Source: Polaromonas sp. (GTDB taxonomy: Bacteria; Pseudomonadota; Gammaproteobacteria; Burkholderiales; Burkholderiaceae_C). From it: a DNA stretch of 64,000 bases. Positions 26,442-35,895 of the stretch are shown in pieces. Each line of letters opens with the position of its first letter. The stretch's first letter is position 1. The position numbers were made by a program, and so were the translations under genes. The stretch is from positions 1 to 64,000 of the forward strand of contig NZ_JAUYEY010000022.1 in the NCBI RefSeq assembly GCF_030689685.1, written 5' to 3'. A model generated the notes under the pieces. The model saw only the letters and a program-made list of their open reading frames with translations, ran no database searches and was not told the origin of the DNA.

Positions 26442-27503
26442 CTACATCGCGCCGGGCAAAGGCAGGTTCAGCAGCAGGTTTTGCGGCTTGAGCTTGAGCA
26501 CCTGCCCGGTATTCATCATCAGGCCCAGGTACACCGGCTTGCCGGCGACATCGGTGCGCATCTCTTGCGGGTTGGCAAAATCGAGCCGGAACAGGCTCAG
26601 CAGGCGCGCCGCACGCTCGGGCTCGACCGGGCGGTCTTCGTACAGGTCATTGAGCAGGGCAGTGGCCTCTACATCCAGCCCCACATGCCAGCGCCAGGCG
26701 CTGTCGTCAATTTTCTGCAACGGCCGGATGTTGACCGCCACGCCCAGGAAATGCTGTACCCACCTCTCCAGAACCCGGGCCAGCGCTGTCAGGCCAGAAC
26801 GCGCGCGGGTCATGGTGAACACCAGGCCGTGGCTGAGGTCGTTGTTGATTTCGTGCGTCAAATCCAGCAGAAAGTTGTGGCGCTCACTGGCCTGCCAGTA
26901 GCCGGGCGCATTACCGTCGGTCAACACCTGCATGTTTATGCTGCGCAGCGGGGCTTTCGCCTCCGCCAGGAAGCGTCCGAAGTCGCCCAGTCCGCCGGTG
27001 TCGTTGAGCATGTCCAGCCGGTCCAGGTCGCCTGCCAGCACCTGCCCGTCCTGGGTGGAGATGCGCTGCGGGCGAAATAACATCTCGGCGGCGCGCACTT
27101 CATACGCGTCGGTCGCCTCGTCGAGCAGGTTGCGGGTGATCGCCTGGGCCAGCAGGTCGATGAACAGCGGCGGGATGCTGATGCTGCCGCTTCTGAACAG
27201 GCTGAGGTAATACGCCTCCAGCGTGCCGGCGTCCAGCAGGCCGTCGCGAAAACGCAGGAACAGGCTGTAACTGCCCCGTGCGTCGTCATCCTGTAAGCCC
27301 TGTAGCTCGACCTCAGGCACAGGCCGCGCTGGCGCAAGCCGCAAGGCGGCGTGCAGGGCCTGCTCGGCCGCGCAGGACTCGGGCAGCAATGCCAGCTCGG
27401 GGCGCTCCAGGAAAAGGCGCAGGTAATCGTCAGTGGGCAACAGCCAGCCGCGCGGGTTGCGCTGGAGCTGCTTAAAACCGCTGGAAGGCCAGAAATCTTG
27501 CAT
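26442..27503 (-). CDS. Conserved hypothetical protein (DUF6352-like)
   Basis: A soluble-looking 353-residue protein without signal peptide or membrane helix, starting MQDFWPSSGFKQLQRN. I associate it from memory with DUF6352, found in Burkholderiales, but cannot confirm this. No catalytic motif is evident. The sequence is mostly helical with conserved-looking aromatic and acidic patches (RLFLERPELALLPESC, WQASERHNFLLDLTHEINND). It is probably a single-gene unit: a repeat-filled gap lies upstream and a 54-residue gene downstream. Confidence 0.7.
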   Translation of the reverse strand: MQDFWPSSGFKQLQRNPRGWLLPTDDYLRLFLERPELALLPESCAAEQALHAALRLAPARPVPEVELQGLQDDDARGSYSLFLRFRDGLLDAGTLEAYYLSLFRSGSISIPPLFIDLLAQAITRNLLDEATDAYEVRAAEMLFRPQRISTQDGQVLAGDLDRLDMLNDTGGLGDFGRFLAEAKAPLRSINMQVLTDGNAPGYWQASERHNFLLDLTHEINNDLSHGLVFTMTRARSGLTALARVLERWVQHFLGVAVNIRPLQKIDDSAWRWHVGLDVEATALLNDLYEDRPVEPERAARLLSLFRLDFANPQEMRTDVAGKPVYLGLMMNTGQVLKLKPQNLLLNLPLPGAM

Positions 27504-27540
27504 GGTGGCAATCGTCTCATATTGCTGGGTTGATCATTTT

Positions 27541-27608
27541 GCTATGAATTTAATAGCTTATTACGCACGCCGGATAAGGGCTACAGGCCGATTTCGCCCT
27601 CAAATCGT
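27541..27608 (+). repeat. Dispersed repeat, family B
   Basis: It shows the family pattern TTTAATAGCTTATTACGC, a variable middle, GGGCTACAGGCCGATTT, then GCCCTCAAATC. It is closest in layout to the copies at 48743 and 55827. Confidence 0.7.
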
Positions 27609-27632
27609 AACTACTCAGCTCTGCCGTGGTTT

Positions 27633-27755
27633 GGTCCCCTCTCCCGCTGGCGGGAGAGGGCTAGGGTGAGGGTGGCGGTGCGTGCGATCAAGTGACATCC
27701 ATTCGGCTGCGGGGAGCCCTCACCCCAACCCTCTCCCAGAGGGCGAGGGAGAAAG
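27633..27755. repeat. Inverted-repeat element, family D
   Basis: The left part has CCCCTCTCCC, GCGGGAGAGGG and GGGTGAGGG. The right part has CCCTCACCCCAACCCTCTCC and AGAGGGCGAGGGAG. The two halves are reverse complements of each other at the GGGTGAGGG / CCCTCACCC arms and can form a large hairpin. This type of element is widespread between genes in many bacteria. Confidence 0.7.
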
Positions 27756-27839
27756 AGAGCAGCCCGGTGCAACCTGAGCAGTTACCAAACTGTTGCCGTT
27801 GTGCCTGGTTGCGTCCTGCGGCGCCGATGACTCGATCTC

Positions 27840-28751
27840 TCAGGCGCCCGACGACTGATTGCGGTAACGACTGGCCTCTTCCTCCAGCCAGCTGCGAAAC
27901 AGCGCAAGCACCGGGTTGTCGGACTTCTGCTCCGGATAGATGAAGTAGTAACGCCGGTCGCTGATGAAGGCGTGTTCGATCAGCGGCACCAGGCGGCCCT
28001 GCTGCAGCTCTTCTTCAATCAGGAAGCGCGGAATCAGCGCCAGCCCCTGACCGTGGATGGCCGCTTCCGTCGTCATTGAAAACAGCTCCATGCGGGCGCC
28101 CGCCAGGTCGTTGGCGATGCGCAAACCCAGGGATTCAAACCATTGCCGCCAGGCATAAGGGCGGGTGCTCATCTGCAGCAAAGGCAGGTGTGCCAGATCG
28201 GCGGCCTGCAAGCTGGGCCGGGTTGTCACCAGCGCCGGGCTGCCCACTGCCACCAGGCGTTCATCCATCAAAAAGCAGGACTCTGTGCCGGGCCAACCCG
28301 CCTCACCCGCGAAAATCGCAGCGTCCAGCGCGGTATCTGCGAACAGGAAGGGCCGGGTGCGCGACGACAGATGAACCGGGATACCGGGGTAAAGGCGGTA
28401 AAAATCACCAAGCCGGGGCAGCAGCCATTTGGCGGCAAAGGTTGGCACCACACCCAGCTCCAGCGCGCCGCCCGCGCCGCCTCTTGCCATCAGCGCCAGC
28501 GTGTCGCGCTCGACATCGTCCAGGCGGGCGCGCACATTGCGGGCGTAGTTGGTGCCCGCTTCAGTCAGCAGCACACCGCGTTTGGTACGCCTGAACAGCT
28601 TGACCTGCAGAAAATCCTCCAGACCCGCAATCTGCCGGCAAACCGCACTTTGCGTGACCGAATGCTCCTGCGCGGCCTGGGTAAAACTCTGATGCCGCGC
28701 AGCCGACTCAAACAGCGCCAGCGCGGTGGTCGAAGGAATGCTGCGTCGCAT
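27840..28751 (-). CDS. LysR-family transcriptional regulator divergent from gcdH (GcdR-like)
   Basis: A 303-residue LysR regulator. The helix-turn-helix lies within residues 5-65 (ALALFESAARHQSFTQAAQE, then VTQSAVCRQIAGLE). The effector-binding domain follows and resembles the GcvA group. I start at ATG 28751, the usual LysR beginning; the frame is open to 28859 without conserved sequence. Its position, divergent from glutaryl-CoA dehydrogenase with a 165-base shared promoter region, suggests it controls gcdH. A glutarate-related effector is an inference. Confidence 0.88.
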   Translation of the reverse strand: MRRSIPSTTALALFESAARHQSFTQAAQEHSVTQSAVCRQIAGLEDFLQVKLFRRTKRGVLLTEAGTNYARNVRARLDDVERDTLALMARGGAGGALELGVVPTFAAKWLLPRLGDFYRLYPGIPVHLSSRTRPFLFADTALDAAIFAGEAGWPGTESCFLMDERLVAVGSPALVTTRPSLQAADLAHLPLLQMSTRPYAWRQWFESLGLRIANDLAGARMELFSMTTEAAIHGQGLALIPRFLIEEELQQGRLVPLIEHAFISDRRYYFIYPEQKSDNPVLALFRSWLEEEASRYRNQSSGA

Positions 28752-28806
28752 GGTCAGTCCTGGCTCTCGGAGTTCAGTTTTTGCACAGTGTTGTTCCAAA
28801 TAATGG

Positions 28807-28824
28807 CTTGCGCCATGGCGCGAG
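28807..28824. promoter_or_regulatory. Palindrome in the LysR/gcdH divergent promoter
   Basis: CTTGCGCCATGGCGCGAG contains a perfect 12-bp palindrome, GCGCCATGGCGC (28810-28821). It lies midway between the LysR and gcdH starts, a suitable place for a LysR operator. No binding data can be inferred from sequence. Confidence 0.4.
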
Positions 28825-28916
28825 CTCATCGTATGCTCTGAGACAGTCAAAAATTCCAAGCCTGCCTGAGTTGCGATTTTCGCACACAGAGTGCCTCAAC
28901 ACCTTCTGGAGACCGC

Positions 28917-30107
28917 ATGCACCCTTCCCCCCCAAAAGCCAGCTTTCACTGGGCCGACCCGCTGCTGCTGGACCAGCAGCTCAGCGACGACGAACGCATG
29001 GTGCGTGACACCGCCTACGCCTACTCGCAAGAGCAGCTGGCGCCGCGTGCGCTGGAAGCCTTTCGCCATGAGCGCACCGACACGGCGATTTTTCGCGAGA
29101 TGGGCGCACTGGGCCTGCTCGGCAGCACCATCCCCGAGGCGTATGGCGGCGCCGGCCTGAACTACGTCTGTTATGGCCTGGCCGCGCGCGAGGTGGAGCG
29201 GGTTGATTCCGGCTACCGCTCCATGATGAGTGTGCAGTCCTCACTGGTGATGGTGCCGATCTACGAATTTGGCAATGAAGCCACCAAACAGAAATACCTG
29301 CCCAAGCTGGCCAGCGGCGAATGGATAGGCTGCTTCGGCCTGACCGAACCCGACCACGGCTCAGACCCGGGCAGCATGGTCACACGCGCCAAAAAAGTGC
29401 CCGGTGGCTACGCGCTGACCGGCAGCAAGATGTGGATCACCAACAGCCCGATCGCCGACGTGTTTGTGGTCTGGGCCAAGGACGACGAAGGCGCGATTCG
29501 CGGCTTTGTGCTTGACAAGGGCAGCAAGGGCCTGAGCACCCCGGCCATCCACAGCAAGGTCGGCCTGCGTGCCTCCATCACCGGCGAGATCGTCATGGAC
29601 GAAGTGTTCTGCCCCGAGGAAAACGCCTTTCCAGAAGTGCGCGGCCTCAAGGGCCCGTTCACCTGTTTGAACTCTGCGCGTTACGGCATTGCCTGGGGCG
29701 CGCTGGGCGCCGCCGAAGACTGCTTCGACAAGGCGCGCCAGTACACGCTGGACCGCAAACAGTTCGGCCGCCCGCTGGCAGCCAACCAGCTAATCCAGAA
29801 AAAACTCGCTGACATGCAGACCGAAATCGCGCTGGGCCTGCAGGGCTGCCTGCGCCTGGGCCGCATGAAGGATGAAGGCACGGCCGCAGTCGAAATCACC
29901 TCCATCATGAAGCGCAACTCCTGCGGCAAGGCGCTGGACATCGCCCGCATGGCGCGCGACATGCTGGGCGGAAACGGCATCAGCGACGAGTTTGGTGTGG
30001 CGCGCCATCTGGTCAACCTCGAAGTGGTCAACACCTACGAAGGCACGCACGATGTGCATGCGCTGATTCTGGGCCGGGCCATCACTGGCATTGCAGCGTT
30101 CTCGTGA
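28917..30107 (+). CDS. gcdH: Glutaryl-CoA dehydrogenase
   Basis: A FAD-dependent acyl-CoA dehydrogenase of 396 residues that oxidises and decarboxylates glutaryl-CoA to crotonyl-CoA, passing electrons to electron-transfer flavoprotein. GcdH-type segments are [47 protein letters not shown], and the catalytic-base region [20 protein letters not shown]. It lies tail to tail with the nicB-like gene (four bases between stops). Its product fits the last CoA-linked stage of nicotinate breakdown through glutarate, and it may also serve lysine or tryptophan catabolism. Confidence 0.93.
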   Translation: MHPSPPKASFHWADPLLLDQQLSDDERMVRDTAYAYSQEQLAPRALEAFRHERTDTAIFREMGALGLLGSTIPEAYGGAGLNYVCYGLAAREVERVDSGYRSMMSVQSSLVMVPIYEFGNEATKQKYLPKLASGEWIGCFGLTEPDHGSDPGSMVTRAKKVPGGYALTGSKMWITNSPIADVFVVWAKDDEGAIRGFVLDKGSKGLSTPAIHSKVGLRASITGEIVMDEVFCPEENAFPEVRGLKGPFTCLNSARYGIAWGALGAAEDCFDKARQYTLDRKQFGRPLAANQLIQKKLADMQTEIALGLQGCLRLGRMKDEGTAAVEITSIMKRNSCGKALDIARMARDMLGGNGISDEFGVARHLVNLEVVNTYEGTHDVHALILGRAITGIAAFS

Positions 30108-30111
30108 AGCC

Positions 30112-33100
30112 CTAGCGATCCTCTGCAAGGCCGCGCAGGCGCGACACGGTTTGCGGCAGCCCTTGCCACGCGGGCTGACCGGGCGCATACCGGCTGCGCA
30201 TGTAAACCACCAGCGATTCAATCTGCGCGTCATCCAGGCTGTGGCGGAAGGCTGGCATGAAACCGATCTCTCGCGCCGCCGGTACGCGTATGCCGTCCAG
30301 CACCACCCGAATCAGGTTGTCGGCCCGCTCGCTGTGCAGCTTGCTGTTCAGGCCCAAGGGCACGTTGACACCCAGCAGCGTGGGCCCGTCCCCGTCGTGG
30401 TGACAAGAGGCACAGGCGCCATTAAACAGGCGCTGCCCCGGGCCGGGCTGTGCTGGTGAAAGCCTTTGCGCGGTCTGAACCACCTGCTTGGTCGCCTGCT
30501 CACTGGCGGCCTGCGTCACCGGTTGATTGAAGGAAGCGAGATAACTGGCCATGGCGCGGATATCGTCATCGGGCAGGGCCGCCAGCTCTTTCACCACCGG
30601 CGCCATCGGCCCTGCGGCAGCGCCGTGCTGCAATGAGTAACCCTGACGCAGATAGCGGTACAACTCATCGCGCGTCCAGGGCACGGGCGCCCGCGAAAGG
30701 GCTGTCAGCGCCGGCGCCTCCCAGCCATCCACCATGGCACCGCTTAAATAGGCTTTCCCGCCACGCTCTGCACCCAGCGCATTGCGCGGTGTGTGGCAGG
30801 CGCCGCAATGCCCCAGCCCGTTGACCAGATAGGCGCCGCGGTTCCACTCGGCAGTCTGCGTCGGGCTGGATTGATACGCAGCAGGTTCATGAAACAGCGC
30901 GTTCCACACCGCCATCAGTGGGCGGATATTGAAGGGAAAAGCCAGCTGCGTGGCCGCTGTCTCGGAGCGCACTGCAGGCTGCACCATCAGATACGCATAC
31001 AAGGCGGTCAGGTCTTCGTCGGTGGTTTTGGCAAAGGCTGTGTAGGGAAAGGCCGGGTACAGGTGCTGGCCATCCCGTGAGATGCCTTCCCGCATGGCCC
31101 GCTGGAAGGCGCTGAAAGACCACAGGCCGAGGCCGGTTTGGGCATCGGGCGTGATGTTGGTGCTGATGACTTGCCCAAAAGGCGTCTGCATGGCGCGACC
31201 GCCGGCATTGGGCTGACCGCCCGGCGCGGTGTGGCACACCACACAATCACCCAGGGCCGCCAGTTGCCGACCGCGCTCGATGGTGGCGGCGGTGTAGATC
31301 GATGCGCCACCAGCAACCACAGGCGCAATCGCAGACCGCCAACCCAGCAGCGCCGCTGCCAGGCCCAACACACCGACAGCCAGCGCCGCCGCCCGCGACC
31401 AGGCGCCCAGGGTGCGCGGCCAGACTGCACCCAAAGCAAGCAGCGGCGCAATCCGCTCCTGTATTGATAGCTGCTTGCGCACAACGGTACTGGGCTGGAG
31501 GCCATTTTGACTACTATTTTCGAGCGCAGCACGTACCACCTCGGGCGTAAACGGCGGCTGGCGAAAACGCACACCGATTGCGTCAAAAATCGCATTGGCA
31601 ATCGCTGCGGTGCCAGGCACCGATGCCGACTCGCCCGCGCCCAGCGGCGGCTCACCGGGCCTGGCCATGGTCACCACCTCAATCACCGGCACGTCCCTGA
31701 AGCTCAGGATGGGGTAGCTGCCCCACTCCAGGTTTGCCACCGTGTTGTTGATCGGGTTCACAGTGACCTGCTCGGTCAGCGCCCGGCTGGTGGTCTGCAC
31801 CACGTTGCCGTGAATCTGGTGCTGCACCCCGGCGGGGTTGATCAGGGTACCGGCGTCATGCCCGACCACCACACGTCTGACATACACCTCGCCGGTTTTG
31901 CGGTTCACCTCCACATCGGCTACCCAGGCGGCCCAGGCCGCGCCGTACCCCGGCCACTTGCTGTGCACGTAACGCGCATAGGCCACGCCCTGGCCCTGCA
32001 CGATATCGGATGTGTCACCGTCCACCTTGTGTTGCTGTGGCTGCGTGTGCACTTTCCAGCCGGCCCTGTCAGCCGTGGCGCGAAGCAGTTCCGTAGCGCG
32101 TGGCTCATGCAGGTAACGCAGGCGGAACTCGACCGGGTCCACACCCGCCGCCGTGGCCAGCTCGTCAATGTATGACTCATGCGCAAACGAGTTGGGCAAG
32201 GCCGACACACCGCGCAGCCAGGAGGCGCGCAGCATGGGTGCCATGTCGTTGACCGAGACGCGCAGGTTGTCGTAGTCGTAGGGTGGGCGGGCACTGCGGT
32301 CGCCCATTTCATAGGCCTGCGCCACCGGCTCAATGGTGCGCGTCAGCAACAGCGCCAGGGTGGGCGCGCCGTTGGACGGGTAGGAGGTCTGAAAATCATA
32401 GGCGGCGACCGAGCCATCGGCGTTGAGCCCGCCATTGACCTGCATCAGCTGCGCCGCGCCCTTGGGCTCCCATGCATGCTCCTGCTCGCGCGTCAGCTGC
32501 ACCCGTACCGGTGCGCCCACCGCACGCGAGAGCAGGGCCGCATCGGCCGCGACATCGTCGACGCAGTTGCGCCCGTAACAACCCGCCGCCTCCATGCGGA
32601 TCACGTCAATCTGCAGGTCGGGCAAACCCATGAGGCGCGACAAGTCGGCGCGTAACACATGCGGGTTCTGGCTGCCCGCCCATACCGTCAGGCGATGTTC
32701 CGCCGCCGGGCCGCTCCCAAGGCGGGACGCGGCCCCCTCGGGGGGCAGTGAGCCACACGAAGTGGGGGAGCGTGGGGGTACTTCTTGCCAGTCGGCCAGT
32801 GCGCATGAGGGGCCAATGGCGCCGTGCATCTGGTACGGCCAGACATAGTTGCGCGGCATGCGCTGCGCGGCGCCCGCCAGGGCGGCGTCCACGTCGCCTT
32901 CATCAATCAGCTTGCGCTGCGTGGCCGGGTTGGCGCGGATGGCGTCTTCCAGGTTGCCCAGGTTCATCAGGCCGGGCCACGGTTTCCACAACACACGCAG
33001 CTCGCGCAGCGCCTGCTCGGCCTGCTCTTCACGCTCTGCGACGATGCCGATGAAATCGCGGATGACCACCACCGCACGGATACCCGGGATGTGCGCGATC

Positions 33101-33858
33101 GACGACTCATCCACGGATTCGAGCGTGTTGCCAATGAAGTCGCCGTGGTCGGCACCGGCATACGGTGGCCGCACGACGCGGCCATGCAGCATGCCCGGCA
33201 CACGCATGTCGTGCACAAAAGTCAGCCCGCCAGTGGCCTTGGCCGGAATATCGACGCGCGCCGCGCTGGTTCCGACGATGCGGTAGTCCTCGGGAGACTT
33301 CAGCGGCGAGTCCAGCGCCAGCGGCAGTTCCACATGTTGCTGCGCCAGCAAGTCGGCATAAGCCACCGAGCGATCAGCATTGCCCAGCACCGACACACGG
33401 CCATCACGCACTGCCAGCAAGGCCGTATCAAGCTGCAAATGGGCCGCTGCCCGCGCCAGCAGCCAGGCCCGCGCCTGGGCAGCGGCTGTGCGCAGCGGTG
33501 CGGCATGAATCTGTATCGATGCACTGGCAATGGTCGCGCCCTGGTTCGGCGCGCGAGTTGTGTCGCCCAACACCATGTGGATACTGTCCAGCGCCACATC
33601 CAGCTCTTCAGCCACGATCTGCGCAAGCGCCGTGCGAATGCCGGTACCCAGGTCCACATGGCCGTTGAGCGCGGTGACACTGCCGTCGTCCCAGACAGCC
33701 AGCAGTATTTCAACGCCCTCCAGCGGGTTGGCATTGACCAGCGCCGGCTGGCCCTGCGCTGGCGGCGCTGCGGGGGGCGGCTCGCGGGTGACCAGCAACA
33801 CACCCTTGGCCGCATGAAAATCAGCGCGCGTCAAAGGGGTGGCGGCGCGGCGGCTCAT
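30112..33858 (-). CDS. nicB: NicB-like molybdopterin hydroxylase subunit fused to a triple-haem cytochrome c
   Basis: A 1248-residue protein. Residues 1 to about 760 form the molybdopterin-binding part of a xanthine dehydrogenase family hydroxylase, with catalytic Glu near residue 743 in PLGAGES. A membrane-like helix follows near 825-845, then three cytochrome c motifs (CVVCH near 872, CGACH near 1018, CASCH near 1149). This layout is that of nicotinate dehydrogenase subunit B, which hydroxylates nicotinate at C6 and sends electrons to the respiratory chain. The ATG at 33858 overlaps the nicA stop (ATGA). Two dispersed repeats lie in frame: family C at about residues 353-386 and family B at about 782-803. 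Whether they impair folding is unknown. Confidence 0.85.
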   Translation of the reverse strand: MSRRAATPLTRADFHAAKGVLLVTREPPPAAPPAQGQPALVNANPLEGVEILLAVWDDGSVTALNGHVDLGTGIRTALAQIVAEELDVALDSIHMVLGDTTRAPNQGATIASASIQIHAAPLRTAAAQARAWLLARAAAHLQLDTALLAVRDGRVSVLGNADRSVAYADLLAQQHVELPLALDSPLKSPEDYRIVGTSAARVDIPAKATGGLTFVHDMRVPGMLHGRVVRPPYAGADHGDFIGNTLESVDESSIAHIPGIRAVVVIRDFIGIVAEREEQAEQALRELRVLWKPWPGLMNLGNLEDAIRANPATQRKLIDEGDVDAALAGAAQRMPRNYVWPYQMHGAIGPSCALADWQEVPPRSPTSCGSLPPEGAASRLGSGPAAEHRLTVWAGSQNPHVLRADLSRLMGLPDLQIDVIRMEAAGCYGRNCVDDVAADAALLSRAVGAPVRVQLTREQEHAWEPKGAAQLMQVNGGLNADGSVAAYDFQTSYPSNGAPTLALLLTRTIEPVAQAYEMGDRSARPPYDYDNLRVSVNDMAPMLRASWLRGVSALPNSFAHESYIDELATAAGVDPVEFRLRYLHEPRATELLRATADRAGWKVHTQPQQHKVDGDTSDIVQGQGVAYARYVHSKWPGYGAAWAAWVADVEVNRKTGEVYVRRVVVGHDAGTLINPAGVQHQIHGNVVQTTSRALTEQVTVNPINNTVANLEWGSYPILSFRDVPVIEVVTMARPGEPPLGAGESASVPGTAAIANAIFDAIGVRFRQPPFTPEVVRAALENSSQNGLQPSTVVRKQLSIQERIAPLLALGAVWPRTLGAWSRAAALAVGVLGLAAALLGWRSAIAPVVAGGASIYTAATIERGRQLAALGDCVVCHTAPGGQPNAGGRAMQTPFGQVISTNITPDAQTGLGLWSFSAFQRAMREGISRDGQHLYPAFPYTAFAKTTDEDLTALYAYLMVQPAVRSETAATQLAFPFNIRPLMAVWNALFHEPAAYQSSPTQTAEWNRGAYLVNGLGHCGACHTPRNALGAERGGKAYLSGAMVDGWEAPALTALSRAPVPWTRDELYRYLRQGYSLQHGAAAGPMAPVVKELAALPDDDIRAMASYLASFNQPVTQAASEQATKQVVQTAQRLSPAQPGPGQRLFNGACASCHHDGDGPTLLGVNVPLGLNSKLHSERADNLIRVVLDGIRVPAAREIGFMPAFRHSLDDAQIESLVVYMRSRYAPGQPAWQGLPQTVSRLRGLAEDR
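31451..31515 (-). repeat. Family B repeat inside the nicB-like gene
   Basis: Read on the plus strand it runs GTATTGATAGCTGCTTGCGC, a variable middle, then GGGCTGGAGGCCATTTTG, matching family B. In the protein it encodes the linker between the molybdopterin part and the cytochrome part, around residues 782-803 (NGLQPSTVVRKQLSIQE). The reading frame is kept. Confidence 0.75.
32704..32779 (-). repeat. Family C repeat inside the nicB-like gene
   Basis: GGCCCCCTCGGGGGGCAG, then AGCCACACGAAGTGGGGGAG, is the reverse complement of the intergenic element at 15355-15452. It adds about 25 residues (around 360-386, rich in Pro, Ser and Gly) inside the molybdopterin domain without breaking the frame. Confidence 0.8.
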
Positions 33859-34352
33859 GGCTTGCCCGTTTTTTGAGCAGCCTGCAAACCCAGTTGCGCC
33901 GCACGCCTGACGGCCTTGAGGATTTCCAGATGTGTACCGCAGCGGCACAAATTACCGGACAACTCGGCGCGTATTTCTTCATCTGACGGATCGGCGTTGC
34001 GTGCCAGCAGCGCCACCGTCATCATGATCATGCCGCTCAGGCAATAGCCGCACTGGGCCGCCTGCTCTTCAATAAACGCCTGCTGCACCGGATGCAGAGC
34101 CGCGGGCGAACCCAGACCCTCCAGGGTGGTGATGTGTCGGTCAGCCACAGCGCCGGCCGGGATCACGCAAGCACGCGCCGCCACCCCATCGACCAACACA
34201 GTGCAGGCCCCGCACTCCCCCAGACCACAGCCGTATTTGGGGCTGTTCAGTGCCAGGTCGTTGCGCAGCACGGTCAACAGCGACGCCTGCGGGGAAACTG
34301 CCAGCGTGCGCGCCACCCGATTGACGGTAAGGGTGACGATCTGCTGTGCCAT
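33855..34352 (-). CDS. nicA: NicA-like [2Fe-2S] subunit of the nicotinate hydroxylase
   Basis: A small iron-sulfur subunit of 165 residues that carries electrons from the molybdenum centre. The plant-ferredoxin-type cluster motif YGCGLGECGACTVL lies near residues 42-55. The second cluster ligands follow in CGYCLSGMIM and LCRCG. Size and order match NicA and other two-cluster Moco hydroxylase small subunits. ATGA overlap with the nicB-like gene shows that the two are co-translated. The gene follows livF after 26 bases on the same strand. Confidence 0.9.
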   Translation of the reverse strand: MAQQIVTLTVNRVARTLAVSPQASLLTVLRNDLALNSPKYGCGLGECGACTVLVDGVAARACVIPAGAVADRHITTLEGLGSPAALHPVQQAFIEEQAAQCGYCLSGMIMMTVALLARNADPSDEEIRAELSGNLCRCGTHLEILKAVRRAAQLGLQAAQKTGKP

Positions 34353-34378
34353 CGGTTGGTTGTGTCAGAAGCTTCGCA

Positions 34379-35116
34379 CTACACACTGAGGTAAGCGCGC
34401 CGCACCTCTTCGTTGGCCGACAGCCCGGCCATAGAACCTTCGTAACGGATCTGGCCTTTTTCGAGCACATAGGCCCGGTCTGAGACCAGTTCGGCAAAAT
34501 GCATGTTCTGCTCGGACAGCAAAATACTGACGCCCTGGGCCTTGAGCTCCAGAATCGTCTGCGCCATCTGCTCGACAATCACCGGCGCAACGCCCTCTGA
34601 GGGCTCGTCGAGCAGCACCAGAAACGGGTTGCCCATCAGCGAGCGTGCGACCGTCAGCATCTGCTGCTCGCCGCCGCTCATGCGCCCACCCAGGCGGTCC
34701 GGCATCTCACCCAGGTTGGGGAAAAGCCTGAACAGGCGCTCAGGCGTCCAGACCGGCGCTGCGCTGCCGTCCGGCCAGAAGCGTGGCGGCTGGCGACCCA
34801 CTTCGAGGTTTTCTGTGACCGTCAGATCGGTGAAGATGCGCCGGTCTTCCGGTACAAACCCAAGGCCGCTGCGTGTGATCTGATGCGTCTCGCTTTTTGA
34901 AATATCGGCGCCCAAAAACGACACGCTGCCGCGCCGCTTGTCCAACATGCCAATTAGCGACTTGAGCGTGGTGGATTTGCCGGCCCCGTTGCGCCCCATC
35001 AGCGCCACCACCTCGCCACGCCGGACCTTGATGCCCACGTCGTACAGGATCTGGGCTGCACCATACCAGGCACACAGGCCTTTGGCTTCGAGCAGAATGT
35101 CCGTGGCGGCAGTCAT
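34379..35116 (-). CDS. livF: Branched-chain-type ABC transporter ATPase, LivF family
   Basis: A cytosolic ATPase of 245 residues in the HAAT importer family. Walker A is MGRNGAGKST, the signature is MSGGEQQML and Walker B is LLDEPSEGVAP. The ATG at 35116 overlaps the livG stop (ATGA); the apparent frame upstream to 35473 is noise over livG. Because it lies between nicA and the hnr group in one transcription direction, the importer probably brings in nicotinate or a related pyridine or acid rather than leucine. This is positional inference. Confidence 0.9.
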   Translation of the reverse strand: MTAATDILLEAKGLCAWYGAAQILYDVGIKVRRGEVVALMGRNGAGKSTTLKSLIGMLDKRRGSVSFLGADISKSETHQITRSGLGFVPEDRRIFTDLTVTENLEVGRQPPRFWPDGSAAPVWTPERLFRLFPNLGEMPDRLGGRMSGGEQQMLTVARSLMGNPFLVLLDEPSEGVAPVIVEQMAQTILELKAQGVSILLSEQNMHFAELVSDRAYVLEKGQIRYEGSMAGLSANEEVRRAYLSV

Positions 35117-35895
35117 GGCGCCTCCTCCTTGTCGAGAGGCTTTTTCTCGAAGGTCTTGCCGCTGCCGAAATAAACCTCCTGTACCTTGGGGTGGTTGCGG
35201 ATCTCCAGCGGCTTGCCCTCGGCAATCAGGCGGCCCCGCGCCAGCACAATCATGCGGTCGGCATAGGCAAACACGACATCCATGCTGTGCTCGGTAAACA
35301 GCACCGCCATGCCGCGGTCGATGACCAGCTGTTTGGTCAGCGCCATCAGGTCGTTGCGCTCTTTGGGTGCCATGCCGGCCGTGGGTTCGTCCATCAGCAG
35401 CAGCTTGGGGCTGTTGGCCATGGCCATGGCAAGTTCCACACGTTTGACGTCGCCGTAAGCCAGCACGCTGCAAGGCCGGTCGGCTTGCGCTCTCATGCTG
35501 ACCTGATCGAGCAACAGCAGCGCCTCTTCGCGTTTGTGCTCAGCGGCGCGGCGCCACATCGCAAACAGTTTGCGGTCAGACGACAGCAGCGCCATCTGGA
35601 CGTTTTCCACCACTGTCAGCGATGAAAAGGTTTCTGCAATCTGGAAGGTCCGGCTGACGCCGAGCCGCCAGATGTCGCGCGGAGCCAGCCCAATCAGCTC
35701 CTGACCATCGAGCTGAATGGAGCCCGCATCGGCGCGCATCTGGCCATTGACCATGTTGAAGGTGGTGGACTTGCCGGCACCGTTGGGCCCGATCAGGGCC
35801 AGCAGTTCGCCGGCTGCCAGTTCAAAGCTGATGCCGTCCACCGCCTTGACACCGCCAAATGATTTGCCCAGGCCGCTGACTTTGAGCAAACTCAT
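35113..35895 (-). CDS. livG: Branched-chain-type ABC transporter ATPase, LivG family
   Basis: The second ATPase of the importer, 260 residues. Walker A is GPNGAGKST, the signature loop reads LAYGDVKRVELA in place of the classical LSGGQ (usual in LivG) and Walker B is LLMDEPTAGMAP. A LivG-type C-terminus extends past the H-loop (FTEHSMDVVFAYADR). It overlaps the fused permease gene upstream and livF downstream by four bases each. Confidence 0.9.
   Translation of the reverse strand: MSLLKVSGLGKSFGGVKAVDGISFELAAGELLALIGPNGAGKSTTFNMVNGQMRADAGSIQLDGQELIGLAPRDIWRLGVSRTFQIAETFSSLTVVENVQMALLSSDRKLFAMWRRAAEHKREEALLLLDQVSMRAQADRPCSVLAYGDVKRVELAMAMANSPKLLLMDEPTAGMAPKERNDLMALTKQLVIDRGMAVLFTEHSMDVVFAYADRMIVLARGRLIAEGKPLEIRNHPKVQEVYFGSGKTFEKKPLDKEEAP

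Larger units (their letters stand above)
27504..27839. other. Gene-free gap filled with dispersed repeats
   Basis: This stretch of 336 bases contains a family B repeat (about 27541-27608) and an inverted-repeat pair of family D (27633-27755). I see no coding sequence. The remainder must hold the promoter of the upstream hypothetical gene. Confidence 0.6.
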
